Positions 1 to 9,041 of a stretch of DNA of 64,000 nucleotides are shown one piece after another. Below the pieces are notes generated by a model. It was not told the DNA's origin, ran no database searches, and saw only the letters and a list, made by a program, of their open reading frames with translations. Numbering within the stretch: the stretch's first letter is position 1; each line of letters opens with the position of its first letter. This stretch comes from Streptomyces sp. XD-27 (GTDB lineage Bacteria > Actinomycetota > Actinomycetes > Streptomycetales > Streptomycetaceae). The position numbers and the translations under genes are program-made. The stretch is taken from positions 1,178,001-1,242,000 of the forward strand of contig NZ_CP130713.1 in the NCBI RefSeq assembly GCF_030553055.1. Direction: 5' to 3'.

Positions 1-1
1 A

Positions 2-574
2 GTGGCGATGATGGCGCTCGGCCCCTTCCTGCGGGGGCGTGGGACTGTGCTCACCGGTGAAGGGGCGGATACGGCAACCATGGGCGGTCACCCGCCGGCA
101 CGCTCCCAGGAGGAATTCGACAACGGCATCCTCGCGGAAGCGGGCAAATACTGGACCGACCGCCGGCCGGCCGTCAACATCGGCGAAGTCGTGGACTCTG
201 GAGCACCGGCCCGTTGGTGCCGCACCATGCAGCATTCGGGCCTGCTCGCCATCACCCGCCGGATCGACTACCGCGCGATGTGGCGCACGGACAGTGCGGG
301 CCGCACGTGGGACAAAGTGCCCTTGCGGATGGCCGCGGCAGCACTCGGCGTTCCAGAGGATGTGGCATGGCGACCCAAGTCCCCTATCCAGAGGTCCGCC
401 GGAATCCTCGACGCCATGCTCGCCGCCGCCTGCGAGCAGGCGCGTGGACTTCCCGGTACGGAGTGGGGTCCGCGTCCCAGTGCGGGTTGGGCCCCGCGTA
501 CGAGCCAGGAGGCATCGGAAGTAGCTGCCATCCAGTTCTGGCTGGCTGCTCACCTCACGTCCGCTGCCCAGTGA
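2..574 (+). CDS. Asparagine-synthase-like protein, C-terminal part (5' end outside window)
   Basis: Open from the left edge, so the N-terminus is missing. The visible 190 residues start just before an LTGEGAD motif, the ATP-pyrophosphatase signature of asparagine synthase domains (the complete AsnB at 15681-17534 has LTGEGADELFGG). Here the next residues are TATMGG instead of ELFGG, so this is a divergent family member. Further on, a DKVPLRMAA...RPKSPIQR stretch resembles the end of the synthase domain. Such enzymes form amides using ATP, often in secondary metabolism. It converges with the nicotianamine-synthase-like gene, overlapping it by 20 bases. The substrate cannot be inferred. Confidence 0.6.
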   Translation: MAMMALGPFLRGRGTVLTGEGADTATMGGHPPARSQEEFDNGILAEAGKYWTDRRPAVNIGEVVDSGAPARWCRTMQHSGLLAITRRIDYRAMWRTDSAGRTWDKVPLRMAAAALGVPEDVAWRPKSPIQRSAGILDAMLAAACEQARGLPGTEWGPRPSAGWAPRTSQEASEVAAIQFWLAAHLTSAAQ

Positions 575-1466
575 TACGGGAGGGTTGGGCCAGCAGGACG
601 GAGTTGACTCCTCCCGTCTCTGCGCGCATTTCCCGCAGCACCCTGAAGCCCTCAAGGTCGGCCGATTCGACGGGAAGACGCAGAGCTGTCTGCAAACCAC
701 GCGCACCCCGCGCCGAAAGGACTGCGTCCGGACGCAGGACAGGGGCGAGAGCGCGGGCGATGGCGCGCTTTTCTTCCACCTCGACACCGGCCAGTGAAAC
801 GAGGACAACGAGGTCGGTGTCGTTCGTACCGGCCAGGCGGTCAATGGCGACTGCGTCCGCCTGCGTGGTGCTCACCATGGAATCGTGACCGAGTGCTTTG
901 ACGACTTCGGTGCCGAGCGCGCATGCCTCGGCATTCCGGTCCACTTGGAGGACACGCAGACCGTAGCGGGCAAGGAGAATGCCGGTCAGCGGCAAGGGTC
1001 CGGAGCCAAGGACAATGGCGACCTTGGGACGTATGGCACCGACTGTGACGGCTCCGGCCAGCTCAGCTCGGGCGAGCTTGCGGTAGTACGTCAGGTAGGG
1101 GAATCCGCCCAGTTCATCCCAGGGGTCGCGGGCGGCGATGATGCGATGTGCCCAGAGCCGTTCCAGCTCGGCCTCACTTCTCGCGTACAAGGAGCGCATC
1201 CAGCGGAAAAGCCGGTCGGCGTGAGGGCTCTTCAGATCTGCCGCGGAAATCTTGCCCTCCATTGAGCTGCAGTATCGGACTAACGCGCCAAATGCCGACT
1301 CCATATCAGGCGAGGGCCGCATCCCGGTGGCAGCAAGGCGCTCGCCCACAGCCCGGAGTGCGACGAAAACGCCGGCTGCATCACTCGTTCGCCGGACCGG
1401 CTCGTGACCGTCAGGGGAGATACCCACACCAGCATGGTCACCCGACAGGAGCGCGGCGGCAAGCAC
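555..1466 (-). CDS. Nicotianamine synthase-like enzyme
   Basis: About 303 residues. A Rossmann-like core carries GSGPLPLT (about residue 153), the SAM-binding signature of nicotianamine synthases, preceded by DPWDEL..FPYLTYYRKL, also typical of that family. These enzymes transfer 3-amino-3-carboxypropyl groups from SAM to make nicotianamine or bacterial opine-metallophore precursors. The first 30 or so residues are poorly conserved, so the true start may be internal; the region matching the family begins near residue 50. No opine dehydrogenase or metal-chelate transporter is seen nearby. Family assignment is good, product unknown. Confidence 0.75.
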   Translation of the reverse strand: MLAAALLSGDHAGVGISPDGHEPVRRTSDAAGVFVALRAVGERLAATGMRPSPDMESAFGALVRYCSSMEGKISAADLKSPHADRLFRWMRSLYARSEAELERLWAHRIIAARDPWDELGGFPYLTYYRKLARAELAGAVTVGAIRPKVAIVLGSGPLPLTGILLARYGLRVLQVDRNAEACALGTEVVKALGHDSMVSTTQADAVAIDRLAGTNDTDLVVLVSLAGVEVEEKRAIARALAPVLRPDAVLSARGARGLQTALRLPVESADLEGFRVLREMRAETGGVNSVLLAQPSRITGQRT

Positions 1467-1559
1467 GCACCGCCTTCCACTCCCGCGGAACGATGCGAGC
1501 GCTGTCCGCGGCCACGCGACCCATCGGGCACTCCCTGATGTCCTGAGTCCTTGATCCGT

Positions 1560-1830
1560 CGTCGGTTGGGCATGGGGCGTCCGGGGCCGAAGCTGGCCGA
1601 GTTGGTGTGCGGGGCCGCGAGCTGGGGATCACAACGGAGACGGCCTCGAAGTGGCGGGCCCGGTTCGTCTGTCGTGCTGCACCGCTGCCGGGACTCACCC
1701 CCGCACCGCAACGGCAAGGTGGAGCGGCCGAACCTGGCTATCGAGCAGATGCTCCTCTCCCAGTTCCCCGGCTTCACCGGCCGGCGCACGCGATGCCGGC
1801 GACAGGCCGTACAGGCCGGTGCAGGACCAC
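1560..1830 (+). pseudogene. Transposase remnants (two short fragments)
   Basis: Around 1607-1670 one frame encodes GRELGITTETASKWRARFV, resembling the helix-turn-helix start of IS630/IS481-type transposases. Around 1700-1785 another frame encodes RNGKVERPNLAIEQMLLSQF, resembling the region after the catalytic core of DDE integrases (normally NGKVER). Frames do not join and neither fragment has an intact catalytic triad, so this is decayed mobile DNA. From here to 2305 I see no other gene. Confidence 0.4.
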
Positions 1831-2305
1831 GCCCTCGCTGTGCCGGCTCGCCGGCGATGGTTCCCGGCTATGCACCCGCGGGTGCACGTCGGCCACTTCC
1901 GCGTAGACGCCGAGTTCTGTGGCGAGCTGGTCGGTCTCCGGGCGGCCTCACCCTGGCCGGGCGCGCGCGGACAGATGAGAGGAAGCCCTTGGCCGGATTC
2001 CCCCCGGGCCCTCTTGCCTGGCCCGCGGCCCGCGGTCAGGATCAGCCCGCCACGCCGAGCAGTCGACCAAGAGGAGCTCGGCCCGTACACCGATCAGTTC
2101 TGGCGTACTCGGGTGCCTCGTTCCAGCTAAGGCTTCGCGTAGGCGCAGGACGTGCACCAGCCGGGCGCCGGGGCCGCGCGTATCGGCGCTGCTCCGGCCC
2201 CACCTGCCCCGGCCTGAGCAAGCCCAACCTCCTCGAACCGCTTGAGGGTACGAGTACAGACGGCTACACGGGCCTCCCCGACCTGACCAGACATGTAACA
2301 AGGCC

Positions 2306-3151
2306 CTACCAGGCGCGGCGGCAGTGGAAGACGCCCCAGCGCAGCTGCTCGCGGTGGGCCGCGGCCGCCCAGAGGGGCAGGTTACCGAGCAGGCGGTCGA
2401 GGTAGGCGGGGCTGATGATGTCGCGCAGTTCCTTCTCGCGCTGGTGGGTCTCCTCGGTGAGGCGCACATAGTGGTGGACCAGTTGGCTGCTTTGGTCGTC
2501 GAAGTCGATGCGGGACAGGCCGAGTCCGGTGAGGGTGCGGCGGTAGAAGTCCGGCGTGGCCAGCGCGTCCACGCCCAGGCGGGACACGGCGGGGCGCAGT
2601 ACCTCGGCAGGGGTGTCCTCGGCGGCCATCAAGTCGGTGAAAACCAAGGCGCCTTCCGGCTTGAGGACGCGTACGGCTTCGCTGAGGACGCGTGCCCGGT
2701 CGCCACTGTGGCAGAAGGCTTCCTGGGACCAGACGACGTCGAAGCGGCGGTCCTTGTAAGGGATGTCCTGGAAGGATCCGGTAACGACCTCGATGAGACC
2801 GTCCAGTCCGCGCTTGGCATTGGTAGCACGGTGGCGTTGGTTCTGGGCTTCGCTGAGGTTGAGGGCGATGACGCGGCAGCCGAAGCGCTCGGCCAGGTAG
2901 CGGGTGGGGCCGCCGTATCCGGACCCGAGGTCCAGCACGGTGCTCTCCGTTGTGAGCACGTCGGTCACCTTGTCCGCCACCTGCTCGACGGTGCGGCGGG
3001 AGGCGTCTGCTATCGCCTCGTGTTCATGGGCGTAGATCCCGGTGTGGATGTCCTCGCCGCCCCACACGGCGTCGTAGAACGCGTCGACGTCGTCGTTGTC
3101 GTAGTAGCTGCGCGTCGCGTCCTCAGAGGCCGGTGTGCTGTCGTGCGGCAT
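2306..3151 (-). CDS. SAM-dependent methyltransferase, sarcosine/dimethylglycine N-methyltransferase type
   Basis: 281 residues. The start ATG at 3151 follows a GAGGGAG ribosome-binding site; a longer upstream reading is possible but has no such site. Motif I is VLDLGSGYGGPTRYL (about residues 68-82). The WGGEDIHTGIY stretch near residue 30 is a hallmark of sarcosine/dimethylglycine N-methyltransferases, which finish glycine betaine synthesis from glycine. The post-core YDKRFDVVWSQEAFCHSGD-like segment also fits. No glycine N-methyltransferase partner is present, so the substrate may instead be a sugar or metabolite amine. Complete, single gene. Confidence 0.8.
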   Translation of the reverse strand: MPHDSTPASEDATRSYYDNDDVDAFYDAVWGGEDIHTGIYAHEHEAIADASRRTVEQVADKVTDVLTTESTVLDLGSGYGGPTRYLAERFGCRVIALNLSEAQNQRHRATNAKRGLDGLIEVVTGSFQDIPYKDRRFDVVWSQEAFCHSGDRARVLSEAVRVLKPEGALVFTDLMAAEDTPAEVLRPAVSRLGVDALATPDFYRRTLTGLGLSRIDFDDQSSQLVHHYVRLTEETHQREKELRDIISPAYLDRLLGNLPLWAAAAHREQLRWGVFHCRRAW

Positions 3152-4182
3152 GGGTGTCTCCCTCACTCGGTGATGCTCGTCCGGTTCAGCGATCAGCCTC
3201 ACCCCACTCGGCGCCCCCACCACAGAGCGCAAACAAGTCACCCGTCGCCTTCACTGCGCATCAGGCACAGACGTCGCGCGACGACCTGACGGTCGCCACG
3301 CGGTGGCCTCGTCCCTCTGACTCACGAGGCCACACTGAGGCGCTGGGGGCTGCGGGGGCCCCTTCCCCATGGCGGCCAGGGCGCGGCCCACACGCGCTGA
3401 TACCCATCGACACGCGGCTGCCGCAGGACAGGGAACGGGAGAACGAGCTCGGCAACAGGATCGGACTGATGCGTGTCCCCCCTTGCGCGCTCCCGAGTCC
3501 GTCTCAGCGTTTGGAAGCCGCAATGACGTCCAGCAGTCGGCATCGCGTCACCAGGCACAGACGTGCACTGCGCACACTCACTCACAACACCCCGAATGGG
3601 TGGCGAAATGGGCCATGCAACGCATCACCGATCCCCGCAAGTCGTCCCTGACCGCTTCCAATTTCCGAGTGAGAGACTCCCTATCCGCCTTTGGAATGCC
3701 GATCAGGGATATCGTGGCCATCCCGTGGCTTCCCCCCGGTCACGCTTGCTTCACCCTCCTCGTCCAGTTACAGGGACACGGCCCGGCTCTCCGTCCTCAC
3801 ACCCGCCGAGCGGCCCTGACCCGCAAAGGCTCGCCAGCCTCTGGGGAGAGGACGTAAATGAGGGCCTCCTCGTACGCGCCTTACCGGAGACGGCTGGATA
3901 ACACGCCGCCGAGCCCGCCCGCCCTTCCGCCGCCGACGGTGTCGCGGTAGACAACCAGGCGAACGCCGGATCGGCATGCGTTTGACGACCGAGGGGGTGG
4001 GAGACGGTGGCATCCCGGATGGACCCTTACCAGGAGGTCATGTACCCGGGCTACCCCACCGGCCTGACGCCGCACGGACAACTCGGCGTAGCTTCCCGCC
4101 GGTTTGCCGCTACTGCCTGCCGTCACGGTGAGGGCCGGGTCTGTCCACCGTCGCAATCAAACCGACGACATCGAGGAGATTC
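3152..4182. other. 1-kb stretch without recognisable gene
   Basis: Reading frames here are short, start poorly and match no family I know. The stretch separates the methyltransferase from the galactopyranose mutase operon and presumably holds divergent promoters, but I cannot point to convincing -35/-10 elements. Confidence 0.4.
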
Positions 4183-5370
4183 ATGTCCGCATCCGGGACG
4201 GCAAGTCCACAGGTGGCAGTCGTCGGGGCGGGGTGGTCGGGAGCGACGGCAGCTCGCCTGCTCCACGACGCGGGTCTGCGGGTCCATATCTTCGAACGCA
4301 CGATGGCGGTGGGAGGGCACTCGCGTAGCGCCACGGTCAACGGAGTCCTGTTCGAGCCCGAGGGACCGCACATCTTCCACACGTCGAAACCCGCGGTGAA
4401 GGACTTCGCGGTGCGCCATGGCATGCGTCACAGCTACGAGCACAAGGGGCTGACCCAGATCTTTCTGGACGATGCCGACGAGCACCCGTACACACTCTCC
4501 TGGCCACCACAAGTGGCAGAGCTTCACGTACTCCCTGTATGGCCGGCCATCGAGAAGGAACTGTCCGGTCTTCCGCCGACGCCGTGCACTCGTGACTTCG
4601 AGTCCCATTGCGTCAGCATCATGGGGCGGACGTTGTACCGGCTGTTCATCGAGGGATACACCATCAAGCAGTGGGGATGCCATCCATCCGATCTGTCGAG
4701 CACGTTCGCCCCCAGCCGTCTCGGACTGCGTACGGACGGGAATCGACGCTTGTTCCGGGACACCTGGGAGTTCTTCCCACTGCCCAATGCGCAGGAGGTG
4801 ATGGAGAGCATGACCAGACCGATACCTGCCACTTTCGGCCAGGAGATCGCCGCCGCCGATCTTCCGGAACTGGAACGGGCGTATGACGCCGTCGTGCTGA
4901 CCGTGCCCTTGGACACGTTCGCCGGGCGGCCGGGGCGACTCGAATGGCGCGGTATCAGAACGGTCAGCAGATACATCCCTCTCGAGGATCCTGACGCTAC
5001 CGTGACCCCGGGCTACATCGTGAACCACCCGTCGCTGCGTGTTCCCTATACGCGGACTGTGGAGTCGAAGCACGCCTCCGGTCAGTCGATTCCGGCCACC
5101 GTGGTCACGGAGGAGTATCCAGGTGCGCCGGCCCGTCACTATCCGGTCCTGACCACCGACTCACGGAACGAGCGCGAGAACGTACGACTCCAGGAAGAGA
5201 TCAGGAAAATGACCCGGATGAGCGTCTTCTTCTGCGGTCGGCTCGCGAACTACGAGTACATCAACCAGGATGTGGCGCTCGACCAGGGCATGTCCTGTGC
5301 GAACGACGTCATCCGGGAGCTGCGTGCGAAGGGACGGAACACCCGGGAAGGAAGAGCATATGAACGGTGA
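4183..5370 (+). CDS. glf: UDP-galactopyranose mutase
   Basis: 395 residues, the usual length. The N-terminal FAD-binding Rossmann motif is VAVVGAGWSGATAA (residues 11-24), followed by FEPEGPHIFHT, YTIKQWG (about residue 164) and VPYTRTVESKHA, all characteristic of UDP-galactopyranose mutases, which interconvert UDP-Galp and UDP-Galf. The C-terminal FCGRLANYEYINQD is the second flavin-binding segment. The usual RYF.D.Y.G.P segment is altered (RRLFRDTWEFFPLP), so the substrate could be another NDP-hexose. The stop overlaps the next start (ATG at 5360), implying translational coupling. Confidence 0.88.
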   Translation: MSASGTASPQVAVVGAGWSGATAARLLHDAGLRVHIFERTMAVGGHSRSATVNGVLFEPEGPHIFHTSKPAVKDFAVRHGMRHSYEHKGLTQIFLDDADEHPYTLSWPPQVAELHVLPVWPAIEKELSGLPPTPCTRDFESHCVSIMGRTLYRLFIEGYTIKQWGCHPSDLSSTFAPSRLGLRTDGNRRLFRDTWEFFPLPNAQEVMESMTRPIPATFGQEIAAADLPELERAYDAVVLTVPLDTFAGRPGRLEWRGIRTVSRYIPLEDPDATVTPGYIVNHPSLRVPYTRTVESKHASGQSIPATVVTEEYPGAPARHYPVLTTDSRNERENVRLQEEIRKMTRMSVFFCGRLANYEYINQDVALDQGMSCANDVIRELRAKGRNTREGRAYER

Positions 5371-6850
5371 TACGACAGGCGCCATACGGGCCATGGATGG
5401 CGACTTCTCGCCACGCGGCGGGCGCTGCGTCGATCTCGTGCTGCGCACCGTGGGAGAACGCACCACCGACGTGGCGCTGGAACTGGCCATCAAGCATCTG
5501 CGTCCGAACCGGGTGTACATCGTCGACAACGTGAGACCGTTCTGGTTCGCCGTCGACGAGATGCTGAGGATCGGGCACGAGAGGGCCTCGCACGTCGTAT
5601 ACCTCGACGCCGACTGCCTCATCCTGGAAGACCTGCGCCCGTTCCTCGACGCCAATGAACTCGCCTTTGTCGACTGCCTTGTCCAGGACCCTTTTCGGGG
5701 CCGCGTCGCGTGTGGGGTGCACATCACGCGGACGGATGTGGTCGAGCGCATGCGGCGGATGGAACCGCCAAGAGATCACATCCCATGGATGCTGCGTCCC
5801 GAGAGCACCCGCCGATCCCTCGCACTCCGCGGCATTCAGGACAGCGTGCAGTACAGGGGCGCCCACATCCTGCACGATCATTTCCAGCACTACGACCACA
5901 TCTTCGCCAAGATCGCCCTCAGGGAACTGCGGAGCCGCACCGAGGCTACGCGTCCGGCATTCGAGGCCGCCATGGCGCGGTGGGGCGAGGGCGCGGACTA
6001 CGACATCGCCCGCACCGCCGTCGCCCACGCGCGGGCGCACGTCCCCCATGGCGCCCCGCCTCCCGCGGTCCAGCAGTACATCGAGAGTCTTCCGGACCTG
6101 GCATACCGCGAGGTCCGGGCAATGAACCTGCCGAAACGCCCCGCACTGACCATGCGGGAGGTCCGGCGAGCCGGTGAACGTATCCGCGGTGTGCGAGGTG
6201 AGGGGGTGGGCAAGCGCAAGGTGTTCGGCCTGGGGCTGCCCCGCACCGGTACCCGCAGTCTGCGGATGGCGTTGCACCTGATCGGCTACGACGTCGCGCA
6301 CTATCCCATCGACCAGTCCTCATGGGACACGTTGGCCAGAGGAGACGGGCGCTTCCCGCTGCTGGACCATTACGACGGCCTTGCCGACGTGATCACCGTC
6401 CCCTGTTTTCGTGAACTGGACGCTCTCCACGCCGGCGCAAAGTTCGTCCTGACCGTTCGGGACAAGAAGAGCTGGCTCACATCCATCGAGAAGCACTGGC
6501 GGGACCACTCCGCGTCGGTATCGCCCGGTCGTGAGCGAGACGGTCGCGGGGCCGCCCTCATGGAGATCCAGCGCTATGTGCAAGCCGCCGTCTACGGCTG
6601 CCACGAATTCGACGCCGAGCGCCTGTCACGCGTCTACGACGAACATCTCGCCGCCGTCCGCGATCACTTTCACGGCCGCCCCGGCGACCTCCTTGAACTC
6701 GACATTGCCGGCGGAGAAGGGTGGGACGAACTCGCCCCCTTCCTCGACAGCGGGGCGCCAGCCGACTCTTTCCCCCGTGTCGGCCTGCAGCCGCAGACAG
6801 CCGATGAGAAGCACGAACTCGCGCCCGGCCATCCGGGTCAGCGGCTGTGA
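5360..6850 (+). CDS. Glycosyltransferase-sulfotransferase fusion protein
   Basis: 496 residues from the ATG at 5360, inside the end of glf. Residues about 10-270 look like a GT-A nucleotide-diphospho-sugar transferase, with VVYLDADCLIL as the DxD metal/UDP-sugar motif. Residues about 280-490 are a sulfotransferase: FGLGLPRTGTRSL is the 5'-phosphosulfate loop and FVLTVRDKKSWLTS the 3'-phosphate loop of PAPS enzymes. A single chain could thus add and sulfate a sugar. The stop overlaps the next frame (GTGA at 6847). The domain pair is inferred from motifs; acceptor unknown. Confidence 0.75.
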   Translation: MNGDTTGAIRAMDGDFSPRGGRCVDLVLRTVGERTTDVALELAIKHLRPNRVYIVDNVRPFWFAVDEMLRIGHERASHVVYLDADCLILEDLRPFLDANELAFVDCLVQDPFRGRVACGVHITRTDVVERMRRMEPPRDHIPWMLRPESTRRSLALRGIQDSVQYRGAHILHDHFQHYDHIFAKIALRELRSRTEATRPAFEAAMARWGEGADYDIARTAVAHARAHVPHGAPPPAVQQYIESLPDLAYREVRAMNLPKRPALTMREVRRAGERIRGVRGEGVGKRKVFGLGLPRTGTRSLRMALHLIGYDVAHYPIDQSSWDTLARGDGRFPLLDHYDGLADVITVPCFRELDALHAGAKFVLTVRDKKSWLTSIEKHWRDHSASVSPGRERDGRGAALMEIQRYVQAAVYGCHEFDAERLSRVYDEHLAAVRDHFHGRPGDLLELDIAGGEGWDELAPFLDSGAPADSFPRVGLQPQTADEKHELAPGHPGQRL

Positions 6851-6882
6851 GCGAACCCTCGTACACCACCACCGGAGGACAG

Positions 6883-7878
6883 ATGGACTCTCCCCGACCA
6901 CTTGAGGCGCCCCGCCGTGCCCTGGTCACGGGCGTCGCCGGCTTCATCGCTTCTCATGTGTCCGACGCCCTGCTCCGCCAGGGCACGCAGGTCATCGGAC
7001 TCGACCGGTATCCCCCTGACCTTGGCGCCGCCGCCGTCAATCTCCGGACGAGTCTGCGGCACCCTGGGTTCAGCTACCTTCACGCGGACCTGTTGTGCCA
7101 CGATCTGGCCCCCGCCGTCGAAGGGGCCGATGTCGTCTTTCATCTGGCCGGGTTGCCCGGCGTCCGGCCGTCCTGGGGGGTGGCCTTTCCGGACTACCTC
7201 GCCTGCAACGTGCTAGCTACCCAGCGGCTGATGGCGGAATGCGACAGACAGCACGTTCCCCGCCTGGTCCTCGCCTCGTCCTCCAGCGTGTACGGCGAGG
7301 TCGGCGACGGCCTATGTCGCGAAGACGCACCGGCCCAACCCGTGTCGCCCTACGGAATCACCAAACTCGCCGCCGAACAACTGTGTCTGGCCTATGCACA
7401 GCGCCCCAACGCCTCGACCAGCGTGACGGCCCTGCGCTACTTCACCGTCTACGGACCGCGCCAGCGCACCGACATGCTGATCAGCAGAGCGCTACGGGCA
7501 GCGCTGAACGGAGCCCCGATACACATATTCGGTGACGGAACGAACCGCCGTGACTTCACCTACATCGACGACGTGGTCTCAGCGACGCTGGCCGCTGCCA
7601 CAGCCCCCGCCCGGGCCGAGGTCATCAACGTCGGGGGCGGCTCCAGCACATCCATCACCAGGCTCCTGGCGACCGTCGAACGGGTTGCCGCAGCGAGGGT
7701 ACCGACCATTGCGGCGCCCCCGCAGCCCGGAGACATGAGCACGACCCTGGCCGACCCGCACAAGGCGCGACGCCTCCTGGCCTGGCGCCCCCGCGTGGAC
7801 CTGACCACCGGAGTGACCCGCCACCTGGAGTGGATGGAACAGCACACGCTCACCACCCTGGCCGAGCCTCCACGCTGA
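6883..7878 (+). CDS. NAD-dependent nucleotide-sugar epimerase/dehydratase
   Basis: 331 residues if the ATG at 6883 (GGAGG four bases upstream) is used; a GTG at 6847 overlapping the previous stop would add 12. Extended SDR fold: VTGVAGFIASHVSDALL is the NAD loop, SSSSVYGE and YGITK hold the catalytic Ser/Tyr/Lys. FGDGTNRRDFTYIDD is the typical C-terminal NDP-sugar segment. Closest by eye to UDP-glucose/UDP-glucuronate 4-epimerases. Third gene of the glf operon; it probably makes the sugar donor for the upstream transferase. Confidence 0.82.
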   Translation: MDSPRPLEAPRRALVTGVAGFIASHVSDALLRQGTQVIGLDRYPPDLGAAAVNLRTSLRHPGFSYLHADLLCHDLAPAVEGADVVFHLAGLPGVRPSWGVAFPDYLACNVLATQRLMAECDRQHVPRLVLASSSSVYGEVGDGLCREDAPAQPVSPYGITKLAAEQLCLAYAQRPNASTSVTALRYFTVYGPRQRTDMLISRALRAALNGAPIHIFGDGTNRRDFTYIDDVVSATLAAATAPARAEVINVGGGSSTSITRLLATVERVAAARVPTIAAPPQPGDMSTTLADPHKARRLLAWRPRVDLTTGVTRHLEWMEQHTLTTLAEPPR

Positions 7879-7914
7879 GCCCCTCTGGTGGCCGGACCGG
7901 CACAGCCCATGTCC

Positions 7915-8889
7915 TTACAACATGGTGGTCCGCACGACGGCATCTCTCGTGCCGGCATGAGTCCGGAACCAGGCGATCGTGCGGTCCAGTCCTTCACTGA
8001 GGCCGATCTTCGGAGCCCAGGCGAGTTCCCTGCGGGCGCGGGTGATGTCGGGGCAGCGGATGTCAGGGTCGTCCTCGGGCCGTTCGGAGAAGGTGATGGA
8101 GGAGGCCGAGCCGGTCGCGTGCAGGATCATGCGGGCCAGGCCGAGCATGGTGATCTCGTGGGGATTGCCGAGGTTGACCGGACCGGCGACCGAGGACGCG
8201 CGCAGCGCCAGCAGCCCTTCGATCAAGTCATCGATGTAACACAGCGAACGGGTCTGCGCTCCGGTGCCTGTGACCGTGAGGGGCCGACCGCTGAGGGCCT
8301 GCGCGATGAAGGTGGGCACGGCGCGGCCATCGGTGTTCCGCATCCGCGGGCCGTAGGTGTTGAAGATGCGGGCTATGGCCGTGTCGATGCCACAGCTCTC
8401 GCGGTGAGCGGTGACCAGCGCCTCTGAGAAGCGTTTCGCCTCGTCGTAGACGCTGCGGGGGCCAACGGGATTGACATGGCCCCAGTAGGTCTCGGGCTGG
8501 GGGTGGACCTGGGGAGTTCCATAGACTTCCGAGGTGGATGCCAGGATGTATCGGGCGCCTTTCTCCCGCGCAAGCTCCAGGGTGTTCTGTGTGCCCGCCG
8601 ATCCAGCGGCGAGTGTCTCCAGGGGATAGCGCAGATAGTCGGCAGGGGAAGCGGGAGAGGCGAGGTGAAACACCACCTCCGCTTCGCCGGGAAGCCGTAT
8701 CCGCCGAGTCACGTCCCAGTGAACGAACCGGAACGGGCCCAGAGACTCGAGTGCGGCGATGTTCCGGTGTCTTCCGGTCAGGAGATTGTCCATGCACACA
8801 ACTGCGTAGCCCTCGCGCAGGAGCCGACGGCACAGATGAGACCCCACGAATCCCGCCCCACCCGCCACGATCGCGCACGGCTGCGACAT
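7915..8889 (-). CDS. UDP-glucuronate decarboxylase (UDP-xylose synthase) family
   Basis: 324 residues. NAD loop VAGGAGFVGSHLCRRLL at the N-terminus. The block LASPASPADYLRYPLET, then STSEVYG and SVYDEAKR (Tyr-x-x-x-Lys) is the signature that separates UDP-glucuronate decarboxylases from 4-epimerases. The product would be UDP-xylose (or the 4-keto-pentose). Convergent with the epimerase, 36 bp apart, so these two are separate transcription units in one sugar locus. A complete gene with all catalytic residues visible. Confidence 0.85.
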   Translation of the reverse strand: MSQPCAIVAGGAGFVGSHLCRRLLREGYAVVCMDNLLTGRHRNIAALESLGPFRFVHWDVTRRIRLPGEAEVVFHLASPASPADYLRYPLETLAAGSAGTQNTLELAREKGARYILASTSEVYGTPQVHPQPETYWGHVNPVGPRSVYDEAKRFSEALVTAHRESCGIDTAIARIFNTYGPRMRNTDGRAVPTFIAQALSGRPLTVTGTGAQTRSLCYIDDLIEGLLALRASSVAGPVNLGNPHEITMLGLARMILHATGSASSITFSERPEDDPDIRCPDITRARRELAWAPKIGLSEGLDRTIAWFRTHAGTRDAVVRTTML

Positions 8890-9041
8890 GCTCTCCCCCC
8901 TCGCTCATGCCCGCACTTCCGATGTCGAAGATGAAGGAGATGCCTTCGGCCCTCAGGATGACCGCCATATCCTCGCCAAGCCAGAGGGCAGAATCGGCCC
9001 TTGGCTCGGAAACGGCCGTGCGGTACGGGAGAGTGACCGCC

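Noticed and set aside
1700..2300. Protein-coding gene on the plus strand after the transposase remnants
   Set aside because: Arg/Pro-rich frames with no codon bias or start signal.
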